Of a stretch of 64,000 nucleotides of DNA, positions 41,365 through 50,113 are shown in pieces; positions within the stretch are counted from its first letter, which is position 1, and the number at the start of each line of letters is the position of its first letter. This stretch comes from Sulfitobacter sp. JL08 (GTDB lineage: Bacteria > Pseudomonadota > Alphaproteobacteria > Rhodobacterales > Rhodobacteraceae). The DNA lies in assembly GCF_003352045.1 (NCBI RefSeq), contig NZ_CP025815.1:3038001-3102000 (forward strand), given 5' to 3'. The translations under genes and the position numbers were made by a program. Below the pieces are notes generated by a model. It ran no database searches and was not told the origin of the DNA. It worked only from the letters and a program-made list of their open reading frames with translations.

Positions 41365-42460
41365 TGTCGCGCTGACCCACCGCCTTGGCGCGTTCCGCCT
41401 TGATGTGGCCTTTCACGCCGGCGCGGGCGTGACGGCGATCCTCGGGCGCTCGGGCGCGGGCAAGACCACGCTGGTCAATGCCATTGCCGGGCTGATCACA
41501 CCGGATCAGGGCCATATAAGGCTGGATCAGACCGATCTTCTGGACACCGCAAAGCGCATCAACCGCCCCTCGCACCAGCGAAATCTGGGCTATGTATTTC
41601 AGGACGGGCGCCTGTTTCCCCATCTGAATGTCGCCCAAAATCTGGAATTCGGGCTGCGCTACGCAGCCGCCCCGCTGTCACGCGCCGCGCGCGCCGAACT
41701 GATCGATCTGCTGGGCATCGCCCCCCTGCTGAACCGCCGCCCCGCGGCCCTTTCAGGGGGCGAAAAACAGCGGGTGGCACTGGGACGCGCCCTGTTTCCC
41801 GCCCCGTCCCTGTTGTTGATGGATGAACCGCTGGCCGCACTGGACGGCCCCCGCAAGGAAGAAATCCTGCCCTATCTGGAACAGTTGCGCGATGCGCCCG
41901 GTGGCGCGGTGCCCATTCTTTACGTCAGCCATGCGGTCGATGAAATCGCCCGCCTTGCCGACCGGATCGTGCTGCTGCAACAGGGGCAGGTCGCCACGCA
42001 GGGCGATGTGTTCGATGTTCTGTCCGATCCGGCGGCGGTGCCGCTGATCGGTGTGCGCGAGGCCGGATCAATCCTTGTTGCGACCGTGACAGATCATGCG
42101 CCGGACGGGCTCAGCACTCTCACGACCAGCGCCGGCGCGCTGGAACTGCCCGGTGTGGCGGCCCCGATCGGCGCGCAGGTGCGCCTGCGGGTGCTGGCGC
42201 AGGATGTGATCCTGTCGCGCAGCCGCCCCGAAGGCCTCTCCTCGGTCAATATCCTGCCGGTCACCGTCACAAGCATCCACACCGGCGAAGGCCCCGGCGG
42301 CGCCATCGCGCTCAGCGCCGGACAGGACCGCCTGCTGGCGCGCCTGACATTGCGCGCGGTGCGCGAACTGGGCCTTGCCCCCGGCGTGACATGCCATGCC
42401 ATCGTCAAAGCCACCACCGTGGCACGTGGCAGCATCGGATTGACACGCCCTACGCTTTAG
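41357..42460 (+). CDS. modC: Molybdate ABC transporter ATPase
   Basis: A 367-residue ATPase. Walker A is G-R-S-G-A-G-K-T, the signature is L-S-G-G-E-K-Q-R, and Walker B is L-L-L-M-D-E-P-L-A-A-L-D. The C-terminal TOBE/mop domain (from about residue 290, with S-S-V-N-I-L-P-V-T-V and a final H-A-I-V-K-A) binds molybdate and inhibits transport at high supply. The start at 41357 overlaps modB. A dispersed repeat begins 16 bp after the stop. Confidence 0.93.
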   Translation: MLDVALTHRLGAFRLDVAFHAGAGVTAILGRSGAGKTTLVNAIAGLITPDQGHIRLDQTDLLDTAKRINRPSHQRNLGYVFQDGRLFPHLNVAQNLEFGLRYAAAPLSRAARAELIDLLGIAPLLNRRPAALSGGEKQRVALGRALFPAPSLLLMDEPLAALDGPRKEEILPYLEQLRDAPGGAVPILYVSHAVDEIARLADRIVLLQQGQVATQGDVFDVLSDPAAVPLIGVREAGSILVATVTDHAPDGLSTLTTSAGALELPGVAAPIGAQVRLRVLAQDVILSRSRPEGLSSVNILPVTVTSIHTGEGPGGAIALSAGQDRLLARLTLRAVRELGLAPGVTCHAIVKATTVARGSIGLTRPTL

Positions 42461-42475
42461 GGCGGCAGCCTGTCA

Positions 42476-42506
42476 TTCTTTTTGCCAAAAATACGGGAAA
42501 GCCCGC
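42476..42506. repeat. Dispersed 3'-end repeat, copy 2
   Basis: This reads TTCTTTTTGCCAAAAATAC followed by GGGAAAGCCCGC, with a small CGGG/CCCG hairpin. It is almost the same as copy 3 at 50077-50106 and related to copy 1 at 32917. Each copy sits between the ends of two convergent genes. Confidence 0.65.
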
Positions 42507-42531
42507 GCTACGTTTGCAGCGGCCGGCGCGC

Positions 42532-43299
42532 TCAGCGATCCGCAGGCCGGGCCGCGATCATCCGCGTTCGCAACCGCTCGACCAGATCGGCGTGGGCCAC
42601 ATCGCCGTCAATCGCCAGTTTGCGCAATCCGAAATGCACATGCGCGATTTCCTGATAATAGCTGGTGTAGGCATAATTCGTCGCCGCGCCTGCAACCGCG
42701 CCCAGCACCGGCACGGTCTGCGCCGCCAGCTTTTGCCCCAGCACCGTAGCCAGCCGTGGCGCGATCCGCGCAATCAGCCCCTGCACCGCGCCGCCGGTCA
42801 GCGCCAGACGCACCGACAGAAACCCCAGATCAGCGCCATCATCGTTGGCCAAAGGCCCTGCCGCGGCAAAGACCTGAATGCAATCGAACTGGACATTTTC
42901 CGCCGCGGGGTCGAAATCATATTCCTTGGCCACACCCTGAATAGCACGCAACAACACAGTTGTCGTCACCGGCAGTTCCGCAAGCGCCGTGGGCAATCCG
43001 CCAAAGCCGCCCGCAGCCCCCATGGCGGTGGCCGCTGCGGTGTTCAGCCATCCGGCCTGATCGGGCACCACATCGCGTGACCCCTGCGCGGCACGCATCG
43101 CGATTTTTAGCGCTCTGGCCGCCCCCTCTTCCAGACCGGCGCGTACCGGACGAGGCAGTTGATCCAGCAATCCTTCGGCCTTGCCGCCAAACAGGGTCAA
43201 CACCTGCACGCCGATGCCGCCCGCCGCACGATAGCGCAGCGCCAGCCGGTCAAGTTCGGCATCAACATCGATCGGGATCAGTTCGGTTGTATCGTGCAT
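42532..43299 (-). CDS. EcsC-family protein
   Basis: A 255-residue protein of the EcsC family, which takes its name from a Bacillus gene of the ecs ABC transporter locus. It has the typical Gly/Ala-rich central part (T-A-A-A-T-A-M-G-A-A-G-G-F-G-G-L-P-T-A) and E-I-A-H-V-H-F-G-L-R-K-L near the end. The biochemical role is not known. It may associate with membranes through its Gly-rich segment. Confidence 0.78.
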   Translation of the reverse strand: MHDTTELIPIDVDAELDRLALRYRAAGGIGVQVLTLFGGKAEGLLDQLPRPVRAGLEEGAARALKIAMRAAQGSRDVVPDQAGWLNTAAATAMGAAGGFGGLPTALAELPVTTTVLLRAIQGVAKEYDFDPAAENVQFDCIQVFAAAGPLANDDGADLGFLSVRLALTGGAVQGLIARIAPRLATVLGQKLAAQTVPVLGAVAGAATNYAYTSYYQEIAHVHFGLRKLAIDGDVAHADLVERLRTRMIAARPADR

Positions 43300-43350
43300 T
43301 CTTGCGGTCCTTTCAGGGTGCCTTACAGATCGGCACCCGCACGCGCGCTT

Positions 43351-43845
43351 TCAAGCCTTGGCCGCCCAGGATCGCACCGTGCCCGTCACATCGCGCCAGC
43401 CGTCCGGTTGCAGATCATGGCCCAGAACGCGTTCCGGGTTGGTGGGGGGCGGCATGTCGACACCGCTGAGACGCGCAAAGCCGAATCGGCTGTAATAGGG
43501 CGCATCACCCACCAGCATCACCCGTTGCCAGCCGCTGGCGCGCGCCAGACCCAGACTGTCGGCGATCAGCACCCCGCCCAGACCTTCGCCCTGACGGGTC
43601 GGGTGCACCGCGACCGGCCCCAGCAACAGCGCCGGTGCAGGCCCGACCCAGACCGGCCAGAACCGGATCGCGCCCGCCAGAATACCATCCGGATCACGCG
43701 CAACCAGCGACAGATCGGCGACGGCGGGCACACCATCACGCAGACGGTAGGACGACAGCGCCTCGCGTCCGGGCGCAAAGCACAGATCATAAAGCGCCTC
43801 GACCTCCCAGTAATCTTCGTCCTGCTCTGGTTGCAGATGATACAC
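43351..43845 (-). CDS. GNAT-family N-acetyltransferase
   Basis: A 164-residue GNAT protein of the YhbS-like group, related in layout to the one at 32384-32899: L-L-G-P-V-A-V-H-P-T-R-Q-G-E-G-L-G-G-V-L is the CoA-binding turn and V-G-D-A-P-Y-Y-S-R-F-G-F the later signature. The substrate is unknown. It ends about 50 bp upstream of the EcsC gene start on the same strand, so they may be cotranscribed. Confidence 0.88.
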   Translation of the reverse strand: MYHLQPEQDEDYWEVEALYDLCFAPGREALSSYRLRDGVPAVADLSLVARDPDGILAGAIRFWPVWVGPAPALLLGPVAVHPTRQGEGLGGVLIADSLGLARASGWQRVMLVGDAPYYSRFGFARLSGVDMPPPTNPERVLGHDLQPDGWRDVTGTVRSWAAKA

Positions 43846-43936
43846 CGCCCGTTTCCCTTCGGCCCGTTTTTCGCGCTTGGTGGTGGCCTTCGCCCCGACA
43901 CGGCGCTAGGGATGGGGCAAAAGACAGGAGAGTGCA

Positions 43937-44542
43937 ATGTTCTACCGCCCCGCCGATGGCCACGGCCTGCCCCACAATCCGTTCAATGCCATCGTGACAC
44001 CGCGCCCGATCGGCTGGATTTCGACCCGTGGTGCGGACGGTTCAGAAAATCTTGCACCCTATTCGTTCTTCAATGCCGTGGCCTATGTGCCGCCGCAGGT
44101 CATGTTTGCCTCGACCGGGGCCAAACCGGATCGCGGCCCGACCAAGGACAGCGTTGCCAACATCCGCGACACCGGCGTGTTTTGCGTCAACATCGTGGAA
44201 TATGAAATGCGCGATGTGATGAATGTCAGTTCGGGCACCTATGACAAGGACGTGGACGAATTTGACCGCGCCGGCATCGCGCGCACCGAATGCCGCGAAA
44301 TTGCCTGTTCGCGCGTGTCCGATGCCCCCGCCGCGCTGGAATGCCGGCTGAACCAGATCGTGCCCCTGCTGGGGGAAAGCAACTTTCTGGTTCTGGGCGA
44401 AGTCGTTGGCATCCACCTGCGTGACGATTGCCTGAAAGACGGCCGCTTTGACGTGACAACCTATCAGCCGCTGGCGCGGATGGGGTATCGCGATTACACC
44501 CATGTGCGCGATGTGTTCGAGCTTAAACGCCCGGATGATTAA
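43937..44542 (+). CDS. Flavin reductase-like FMN-binding protein
   Basis: A 201-residue split-barrel FMN-binding protein: P-R-P-I-G-W-I-S-T-R-G-A-D-G-S-x-N-L-A-P-Y-S-F-F-N, then D-S-V-A-N-I-R-D-T-G-x-F-C-V-N, and a C-terminal Y-Q-P-L-A-R-M-G-Y-R-D-Y. It is a paralogue of the protein at 15507-16133, sharing block order and length. Its partner oxygenase, if any, is not in this region. It is a single plus-strand gene between minus-strand units. Confidence 0.83.
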   Translation: MFYRPADGHGLPHNPFNAIVTPRPIGWISTRGADGSENLAPYSFFNAVAYVPPQVMFASTGAKPDRGPTKDSVANIRDTGVFCVNIVEYEMRDVMNVSSGTYDKDVDEFDRAGIARTECREIACSRVSDAPAALECRLNQIVPLLGESNFLVLGEVVGIHLRDDCLKDGRFDVTTYQPLARMGYRDYTHVRDVFELKRPDD

Positions 44543-44634
44543 GGTTTCGGCGGCTTAGTTGCGCGCGAAAGGCCCGCAATTTTCCAATGATCAGCGCAAT
44601 TTCCGCCATTCCGGCCGGCAGATCGCGCAGATGT

Positions 44635-44648
44635 TTTCGCATGCGAAA
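44635..44648. promoter_or_regulatory. 14-bp perfect palindrome
   Basis: TTTCGCATGCGAAA lies between the convergent ends of the flavin reductase gene and the small membrane protein gene. With no loop it is a poor terminator, so a protein-binding site is more likely, but its position is not that of a promoter. Confidence 0.3.
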
Positions 44649-44701
44649 CAAGCTAATGAACCGTTAAAGGTTAATTTTTGCAGGCCTTTCCGCCGCACAC
44701 C

Positions 44702-44809
44702 CTAACGCAGCGCAAAGACGATCAGAACCAGAACCAGCGTGATGTTCAACGCGGTGATGGCGCGGGAAACGCGCTGGCGCAAAGGACGGTTTCGCGCAGA
44801 CCTAATCAT
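44702..44809 (-). CDS. Tiny membrane protein (35 aa) coupled to the NOX-like gene
   Basis: A 35-residue protein with a basic N-terminus (I-R-S-A-R-N-R-P-L-R-Q-R) and one C-terminal membrane helix (I-T-L-V-L-V-L-I-V-F-A-L). Its ATG lies inside the last codons of the preceding membrane flavoprotein (TATGATTAG, eight bases shared), so translation should be coupled. It may be a small accessory subunit of that membrane oxidoreductase. No homologue is recognised, and the frame is short enough to be chance. The overlap and the helix are the reasons to keep it. Confidence 0.42.
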   Translation of the reverse strand: MIRSARNRPLRQRVSRAITALNITLVLVLIVFALR

Positions 44810-46106
44810 ATTCGAACCGTTCCGACAGAATGCGCGAAGATGGCGTACCGCGCGCGATCAGGGCATCTTCGACGCTGTCCAGCATTGCCTTTGGGCCGCA
44901 GAGTACAAAAACCCAGTTTTTGAATGCATCCTCTGAAAACGCACGATCCAGCACCCCGGCATCGACATATCCGGTTTCCCCGGCCCAGCCTGTCGGCGGT
45001 TCGGACAGCACATAGGTGACATCTTCGCCATTCAGGTCACTTTGGCAGGCGATCTGCTGTTCTGTCCGGTTGGCGTAGATCAGCTTGCGCTGGCGCGGAT
45101 CACCGGTTGCGCGCATCTGCCGGATGATCCCCAGCAGCGGCGCAATCCCCACCCCGCCTGCAATCAGCGCCACACCGGGTTCATCGCGCCCCGAAACCGA
45201 AAGGTTGCCATAAGGCCCGTCAAGATAGGCGCGCGTGTCCGGCCTGATCTGTCCGATTGTGTCGGTGAAATCACCCAGTTCCTTGATCAGAAAAGACATA
45301 TCAGGCCCTTGAGCGGGGGCGGAACTGATCGAAAACGGGTTTTCCTTTAGGGAAAAGGTACTGTTGCCGACATTCAGCCAGACAAACTGGCCCGGCTCAT
45401 AGGTCATGCCCGCATGCCCTTGCGGTGAAAGTGTCAGCTCCCATTGTTTGGGTGTCATCTGAACAACCGATGTAACGCGCCACGGCAACCGGCGCTGTCT
45501 CAGCGGAACAATCAGGTAGACATAGACCAGTGATCCCGCCGCGACGGCCGTCATTGTGCCCCATAGCCAGACCAGTTCGGGCTGCGACCCATAGCGCCCC
45601 GCATAGATGGTGTGATGAAACAGCAGCAAGGCGATTACCAGCGCCCCCAGCCCGTGCATCAGCCGCCATGTTTCGTATTTGTAATCCAGTTGCGTGCGCG
45701 CGATGGCCAGTAGGACAAGGCTGGGCAACAACAGGAATGCAGCGATGCCGGTGACCAGATCGGAAAAATCGGTAGTGAGTGTCATCCGCCGCATCGGATC
45801 CCATGGCCGCACGCCCCCTGCGGGCGAGCCAGCGTAGAGAAACGGGTGCAGCAGCGCAAAGGCCAGCGCGGTGCGCGCCATCATCTGATGAAACCGCATC
45901 GTCACGTCCATGCCGATGCCTTTGGATATGCTTTTGAAACGGCCCGACAGTACGAATTCGGTCAGGATGATCGAAAACGCCAATATCCCAAGACCCGAGG
46001 CGAGTTCCTGCCGGAAAGGGCGCGGCGCACCCCCGACCGCCCAGGACAGTATCAGGGGCAGCGTGACCGAAATGGCATAAAAACCGATAAGAAAGAATGG
46101 CTTCAT
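44802..46106 (-). CDS. Ferric-reductase-like transmembrane flavoprotein (NOX-like)
   Basis: A 434-residue membrane oxidoreductase. About six N-terminal helices contain the paired histidines of a ferric-reductase-type di-heme domain (A-L-L-H-P-F, G-L-G-A-L-V-I-A, L-L-L-F-H-H-T-I). The C-terminal half is an FAD/NAD(P)H domain with R-x-x-S-like F-S-I-S-S-A-P, G-V-G-I-A-P-L-L-G-I-I-R and V-F-V-L-C-G-P-K-A-M. It would move electrons from cytosolic NAD(P)H across the membrane to an unknown acceptor, perhaps O2 or a metal. Start 46106 was chosen at the first hydrophobic segment; a frame 16 codons longer exists. Confidence 0.8.
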   Translation of the reverse strand: MKPFFLIGFYAISVTLPLILSWAVGGAPRPFRQELASGLGILAFSIILTEFVLSGRFKSISKGIGMDVTMRFHQMMARTALAFALLHPFLYAGSPAGGVRPWDPMRRMTLTTDFSDLVTGIAAFLLLPSLVLLAIARTQLDYKYETWRLMHGLGALVIALLLFHHTIYAGRYGSQPELVWLWGTMTAVAAGSLVYVYLIVPLRQRRLPWRVTSVVQMTPKQWELTLSPQGHAGMTYEPGQFVWLNVGNSTFSLKENPFSISSAPAQGPDMSFLIKELGDFTDTIGQIRPDTRAYLDGPYGNLSVSGRDEPGVALIAGGVGIAPLLGIIRQMRATGDPRQRKLIYANRTEQQIACQSDLNGEDVTYVLSEPPTGWAGETGYVDAGVLDRAFSEDAFKNWVFVLCGPKAMLDSVEDALIARGTPSSRILSERFEYD

Positions 46107-46181
46107 GCGCGCCAGTCTACACAGACGCCCGCACCCGGATATGATCTGGCTCAAGCGCGGGTCAGGGCAACTCAGCGCGGA

Positions 46182-47810
46182 TCAGTGCCCGCCAAGAATC
46201 CCCGTGCGCACGGAATAATTCACCGCAAGTTCGTAATCGGGGTCATCATCGCTGTCGACCATCAGGTGCCCCGCCTTCTTCAACAGACGGTGGCAATCAC
46301 GGCTGAGGTGGCGCAACTGGATCTGTTTGCCCTGCCCTTCGTATTTCAGCGCCACGGCTTCGATCGCCTGAAGCGCGGACTGATCCACAACGCGGCTGTC
46401 GGCAAAATCGACAATCACCAGATCAGGGTCGGATTTGGGATCGAACAGTTCGGCAAACCCGTCGCTTGACCCAAAGAACAATGGCCCCTGAACGCGGTAT
46501 ACCTTGGCGCCTTCGTCGGAAATGAATGTGTTGGCGTGAATGCGGCGCGCATTGTTCCACGCATAGGCCAGCGCCGACACGATCACCCCGACCACGACAG
46601 CCACGGCAAGGTCCTCCATCACCGTGACAACCGTGACCAGACCGATCACGAACGCATCCATTTTCGGCACGCGGCGCAGGATGGTCAGCGAATTCCACGC
46701 GAATGTCCCGATGACCACCATGAACATGACGCCGACAAGCGCCGCCAGCGGGATCAGTTCGATCACCGAGGATCCGACCAGAATGAACAGCAACAAAAAC
46801 AGCGCCGCCGCGATGCCCGCAACCCGCGTGCGACCTCCCGATTTCACGTTGATCATCGATTGTCCGATCATCGCGCACCCGCCCATACCGCCAAAAAACC
46901 CGGTGACGGTGTTGGCCACGCCCTGGGCGATACATTCCTGGCTTGCCCCGCCACGCCGCCCGGTCATTTCCCCGACAAGGTTCAGCGTCAGCAGGCTTTC
47001 GATCAGGCCGATGGCGGCCAGAATAACCGCGTAAGGCAGGATGATCTTGAAGGTTTCAAAGGTCAGCGGCACCATCGGGATGTGCAGGCTGGGCAGCCCG
47101 CCCTTGATCGAGGCAAGATCCCCGACGCGGGGCACATCAAGCCCGAATCCGATCACCACTGCAGCGACAATCCCGATACCCGCCAAAGGCGCCGGCACGA
47201 TGCGCGTGATGCGCGGCATCACCCAGATGATCGCCATCGTCGCCGCCACCAGCGCCAGCATCATATAAAGCGGCATCCCCGAAAGCCATTCGCCACCCGA
47301 CATGCCGTGGCCTGTATCCACCATCGTGCCCGGCACCTTGAACTGGCTCATCTGGGCCAGAAAAATAACGATCGCCAGCCCGTTCACAAAGCCAAGCATC
47401 ACCGGATGCGGCACCAGACGGATGAATTTGCCCCACTTCATGATCCCGGCAAACATCTGCAGCAGCCCCATCAGCACCACGGTCGCAAACAGATATTCGA
47501 CGCCGTGCTGGGCCACCAGCGCCACCATCACAACGGCCAGCGCCCCGGTGGCGCCCGAAATCATCCCCGGACGTCCGCCGATCAGCGCCGTGATCAGCCC
47601 GACCAGAAACGCGGCGTAAAGGCCCACCAGCGGGTGGACACCCGCGACAAACGCAAAGGCCACAGCTTCGGGCACAAGGGCCAGTGCAACGGTCAGGCCG
47701 GCCAGAATTTCAATGCGCAACCGGTCCAGTGTCAGCCCGTCTTCGGGCATCCAGCGCAGATCGGGCATGGCAATATGCGTGGCAAACGAGGCCAGAATGG
47801 CTTTTTTCAT
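46182..47810 (-). CDS. SulP-family anion permease with STAS domain
   Basis: A 542-residue transporter of the SulP/SLC26 family, with 10-14 membrane helices in the first 400 residues (for example A-L-A-L-V-P-E-A-V-A-F-A-F and G-F-V-N-G-L-A-I-V-I-F-L-A-Q-M). A C-terminal STAS domain follows (D-L-V-I-V-D-F-A-D-S-R-V-V-D-Q-S-A-L). Substrates include sulfate, bicarbonate and dicarboxylates; the family member here cannot be narrowed. It is divergent from mtnP. Confidence 0.9.
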   Translation of the reverse strand: MKKAILASFATHIAMPDLRWMPEDGLTLDRLRIEILAGLTVALALVPEAVAFAFVAGVHPLVGLYAAFLVGLITALIGGRPGMISGATGALAVVMVALVAQHGVEYLFATVVLMGLLQMFAGIMKWGKFIRLVPHPVMLGFVNGLAIVIFLAQMSQFKVPGTMVDTGHGMSGGEWLSGMPLYMMLALVAATMAIIWVMPRITRIVPAPLAGIGIVAAVVIGFGLDVPRVGDLASIKGGLPSLHIPMVPLTFETFKIILPYAVILAAIGLIESLLTLNLVGEMTGRRGGASQECIAQGVANTVTGFFGGMGGCAMIGQSMINVKSGGRTRVAGIAAALFLLLFILVGSSVIELIPLAALVGVMFMVVIGTFAWNSLTILRRVPKMDAFVIGLVTVVTVMEDLAVAVVVGVIVSALAYAWNNARRIHANTFISDEGAKVYRVQGPLFFGSSDGFAELFDPKSDPDLVIVDFADSRVVDQSALQAIEAVALKYEGQGKQIQLRHLSRDCHRLLKKAGHLMVDSDDDPDYELAVNYSVRTGILGGH

Positions 47811-48013
47811 CGGACGATCCTGTAGGGATTGGGGCTAAGCGCTCGCGCGTCCTTAGACGGAACCGGGCCGGAATGATACCTTTTGCACGCGGGATGCTGC
47901 CATGCGCCTGACGCATAGCGCCGTCTGACCGGCCAGAAACCCGCCCGGAACGGGTTGATTTCCCCCCGCCAACCCATCACGATCCGGCGCAAACACAATC
48001 ACCGGACCGGATC

Positions 48014-48901
48014 ATGACAGCATCAGACCTACGCACCCGACTTGCCGTGATCGGCGGGTCCGGCGTTTACGATATCGACGGCTTGAAAGATGCCGAATGG
48101 GTGGATGTGGACACCCCTTGGGGCGCGCCTTCGGATGCGATCCTGACCGGTACGCTGGACGGGGTTGCCATGGCGTTTCTGCCCCGCCACGGGCGCGGCC
48201 ATGTGCACAGCCCGACGACAGTGCCCTACCGCGCCAATATCGATGCCCTGAAACGGCTTGGAATGACAGACGTGATCAGCGTCAGCGCCTGTGGATCGTT
48301 CCGCGATCATATGGCACCGGGCGATTTTGTCATTGTGGATCAATTCATTGACCGCACTTTTTCACGTGAAAAGTCGTTTTTTGGCACCGGTTGCGCGGCG
48401 CATGTATCGCTGGCCCATCCGACCTGCCCGCGCCTTGGTGACGCCTGCGAAACCGCCGCGAAAACCGCCGGTGTCACCGTGCATCGCTGCGGCACCTATC
48501 TGGCGATGGAAGGGCCGCAATTTTCCACCATCGCCGAAAGCCGGATGTACCGCGAAAGCTGGGGCTGTGACGTGATCGGCATGACCAACATGCCCGAGGC
48601 CAAACTCGCCCGCGAGGCGGAATTGTGCTACGCCTCGGTCGCCATGATCACCGATTACGACAGCTGGCACCCCGATCACGGCGCAGTGGACATCAGCGAC
48701 ATCATCAAGACCCTGACCGGCAACGCCGACAAGGCCCGCGCGCTGGTGGCGCAGCTGCCGAACCTGCTGGGCAAAAGCCGCGCGCCCTGCCCGCACGGCT
48801 GTGATCGCGCGCTGGAATATGCCATCCTGACCGCCCCCGAGGCCCGCGATCCGGCGGTCCTTTCGAAACTGGATGCCGTTGCAGGGCGGGTGCTGGCATG
48901 A
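48014..48901 (+). CDS. mtnP: S-methyl-5'-thioadenosine phosphorylase
   Basis: A 295-residue nucleoside phosphorylase of the MTAP family: I-G-G-S-G-V-Y-D-I-D-G-L, T-V-P-Y-R-A-N-I-D-A-L, E-G-P-Q-F-S-T-I-A-E-S, G-M-T-N-M-P-E-A-K-L-A-R-E-A. It cleaves 5'-methylthioadenosine to adenine and methylthioribose-1-phosphate. The apt gene two genes downstream would salvage the released adenine, and the two genes belong together functionally. It overlaps the LysE-type gene by four bases. Confidence 0.93.
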   Translation: MTASDLRTRLAVIGGSGVYDIDGLKDAEWVDVDTPWGAPSDAILTGTLDGVAMAFLPRHGRGHVHSPTTVPYRANIDALKRLGMTDVISVSACGSFRDHMAPGDFVIVDQFIDRTFSREKSFFGTGCAAHVSLAHPTCPRLGDACETAAKTAGVTVHRCGTYLAMEGPQFSTIAESRMYRESWGCDVIGMTNMPEAKLAREAELCYASVAMITDYDSWHPDHGAVDISDIIKTLTGNADKARALVAQLPNLLGKSRAPCPHGCDRALEYAILTAPEARDPAVLSKLDAVAGRVLA

Positions 48902-49530
48902 GCCTTGATCTCTGGCTGGCCTTTGTCGCCGCCTCGACCGCGCTGTTGCTGATCCCAGGACCAACGGTTCTTCTGGTGCTCAGCTATGCGCTGTCCAAGG
49001 GGCGCAGCGTGGCTGTTGCATCTGCCGCCGGTGTCGCACTGGGTGATCTGGTGGCGATGACCGCGTCGCTTCTGGGTCTGGGCGCGCTGGTGCTGACCTC
49101 GGCCACGCTATTCACGGTGCTGAAATGGGCCGGTGCCGTCTATCTGATCTATCTGGGTGTCAGAATGCTGCGCTCTGCGCCCTCAAGCGGGCTGGGCACG
49201 GTCGTGACAAAAGGCGATGTCAGTGCGCGCGGCGTGTTTGGCCATGCGGCGGCGGTGACAGCGCTGAACCCGAAATCCATCGGCTTCTTCATTGCCTTCG
49301 TGCCGCAGTTCCTGCGCCCGGATGCACCGCTGGCGCCGCAGTTCATTATCCTGATCGCAACCTTTGTCGGCCTTGCGGCACTCAATACGCTGGCCTATGC
49401 GCTGCTGGCCGACCGGCTGCGCACCACCATTGCACGGCCCCGCGTGATCACGTGGCTGACGCGCGGTGGCGGGCTTGCCCTGATCTCGATGGGTCTACTG
49501 ACCGCAACCCTGCGCCGCACAACCCCTTAA
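48898..49530 (+). CDS. LysE/RhtB-family exporter
   Basis: A 210-residue membrane protein with about six helices and the family start [20 protein letters not shown], later [12 protein letters not shown]. Such proteins export amino acids or their derivatives. It sits between mtnP and apt in one run of closely spaced genes, which might point to export of a by-product of methionine or adenine salvage, but the position alone does not show this. Confidence 0.87.
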   Translation: MSLDLWLAFVAASTALLLIPGPTVLLVLSYALSKGRSVAVASAAGVALGDLVAMTASLLGLGALVLTSATLFTVLKWAGAVYLIYLGVRMLRSAPSSGLGTVVTKGDVSARGVFGHAAAVTALNPKSIGFFIAFVPQFLRPDAPLAPQFIILIATFVGLAALNTLAYALLADRLRTTIARPRVITWLTRGGGLALISMGLLTATLRRTTP

Positions 49531-49538
49531 GGAACATC

Positions 49539-50069
49539 ATGAAAACCGTTCAGGACTATATCCGCACCATCGTCGATTTCCCCCATGAAGGCATCCTGTT
49601 TCGCGATGTCACCACGCTGTTTGCCGATCCGCGCGGCTTTCGCATGGCGGTGGACCAGATGCTGCACCCCTATGCCGGATTGCGCATCGACAAGGTCGTC
49701 GGGCTGGAAGCGCGCGGCTTTATCCTTGGCGGCGCCATCGCCCACCAGCTAAGCGTCGGGTTCGTGCCAGTGCGCAAGAAAGGCAAACTGCCCGGCCCGG
49801 TGATCAGCGAGGAATATACCCTGGAATACGGCGAGGCGGTTGTTGAAATCCACGATGATGCGATCCAGCCCGGCGAAACCGTTCTGATTGTCGACGATCT
49901 GCTTGCAACCGGCGGCACAGCCGAGGCCGGGATCAAACTGATCGAACGGCTGGGCGGCAAGATCCTCAGCTGTGCCTTTGTAATCGACCTGCCCGATCTG
50001 GGCGGGCGCAAACGGCTTGAGGCACTGGGCATGGATGTGCACGCACTCTGCGCCTTTGAGGGTGTGTAA
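49539..50069 (+). CDS. apt: Adenine phosphoribosyltransferase
   Basis: A 176-residue type I phosphoribosyltransferase: [15 protein letters not shown] near the N-terminus, V-G-L-E-A-R-G-F, and the PRPP loop [14 protein letters not shown]. It converts adenine and PRPP to AMP, using the adenine released by MtnP. The start at 49539 follows AAGGAAC. Much longer in-frame extensions upstream overlap the exporter gene and are not real. Confidence 0.94.
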   Translation: MKTVQDYIRTIVDFPHEGILFRDVTTLFADPRGFRMAVDQMLHPYAGLRIDKVVGLEARGFILGGAIAHQLSVGFVPVRKKGKLPGPVISEEYTLEYGEAVVEIHDDAIQPGETVLIVDDLLATGGTAEAGIKLIERLGGKILSCAFVIDLPDLGGRKRLEALGMDVHALCAFEGV

Positions 50070-50076
50070 CCCCTGC

Positions 50077-50106
50077 TTCTTTTTGCTAGAAATACGGGAA
50101 ACCCGC
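50077..50106. repeat. Dispersed 3'-end repeat, copy 3
   Basis: This reads TTCTTTTTGCTAGAAATAC followed by GGGAAACCCGC, with a CGGG/CCCG mini-hairpin. It begins eight bases after the apt stop and ends eight bases before the convergent oxidase gene. Confidence 0.65.
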
Positions 50107-50113
50107 ACCGCCC

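Noticed and set aside
46536-47825. 429-codon plus-strand frame opposite the SulP gene
   Set aside because: Its extreme His/Arg/Asp/Gln composition is typical of a membrane-protein shadow.
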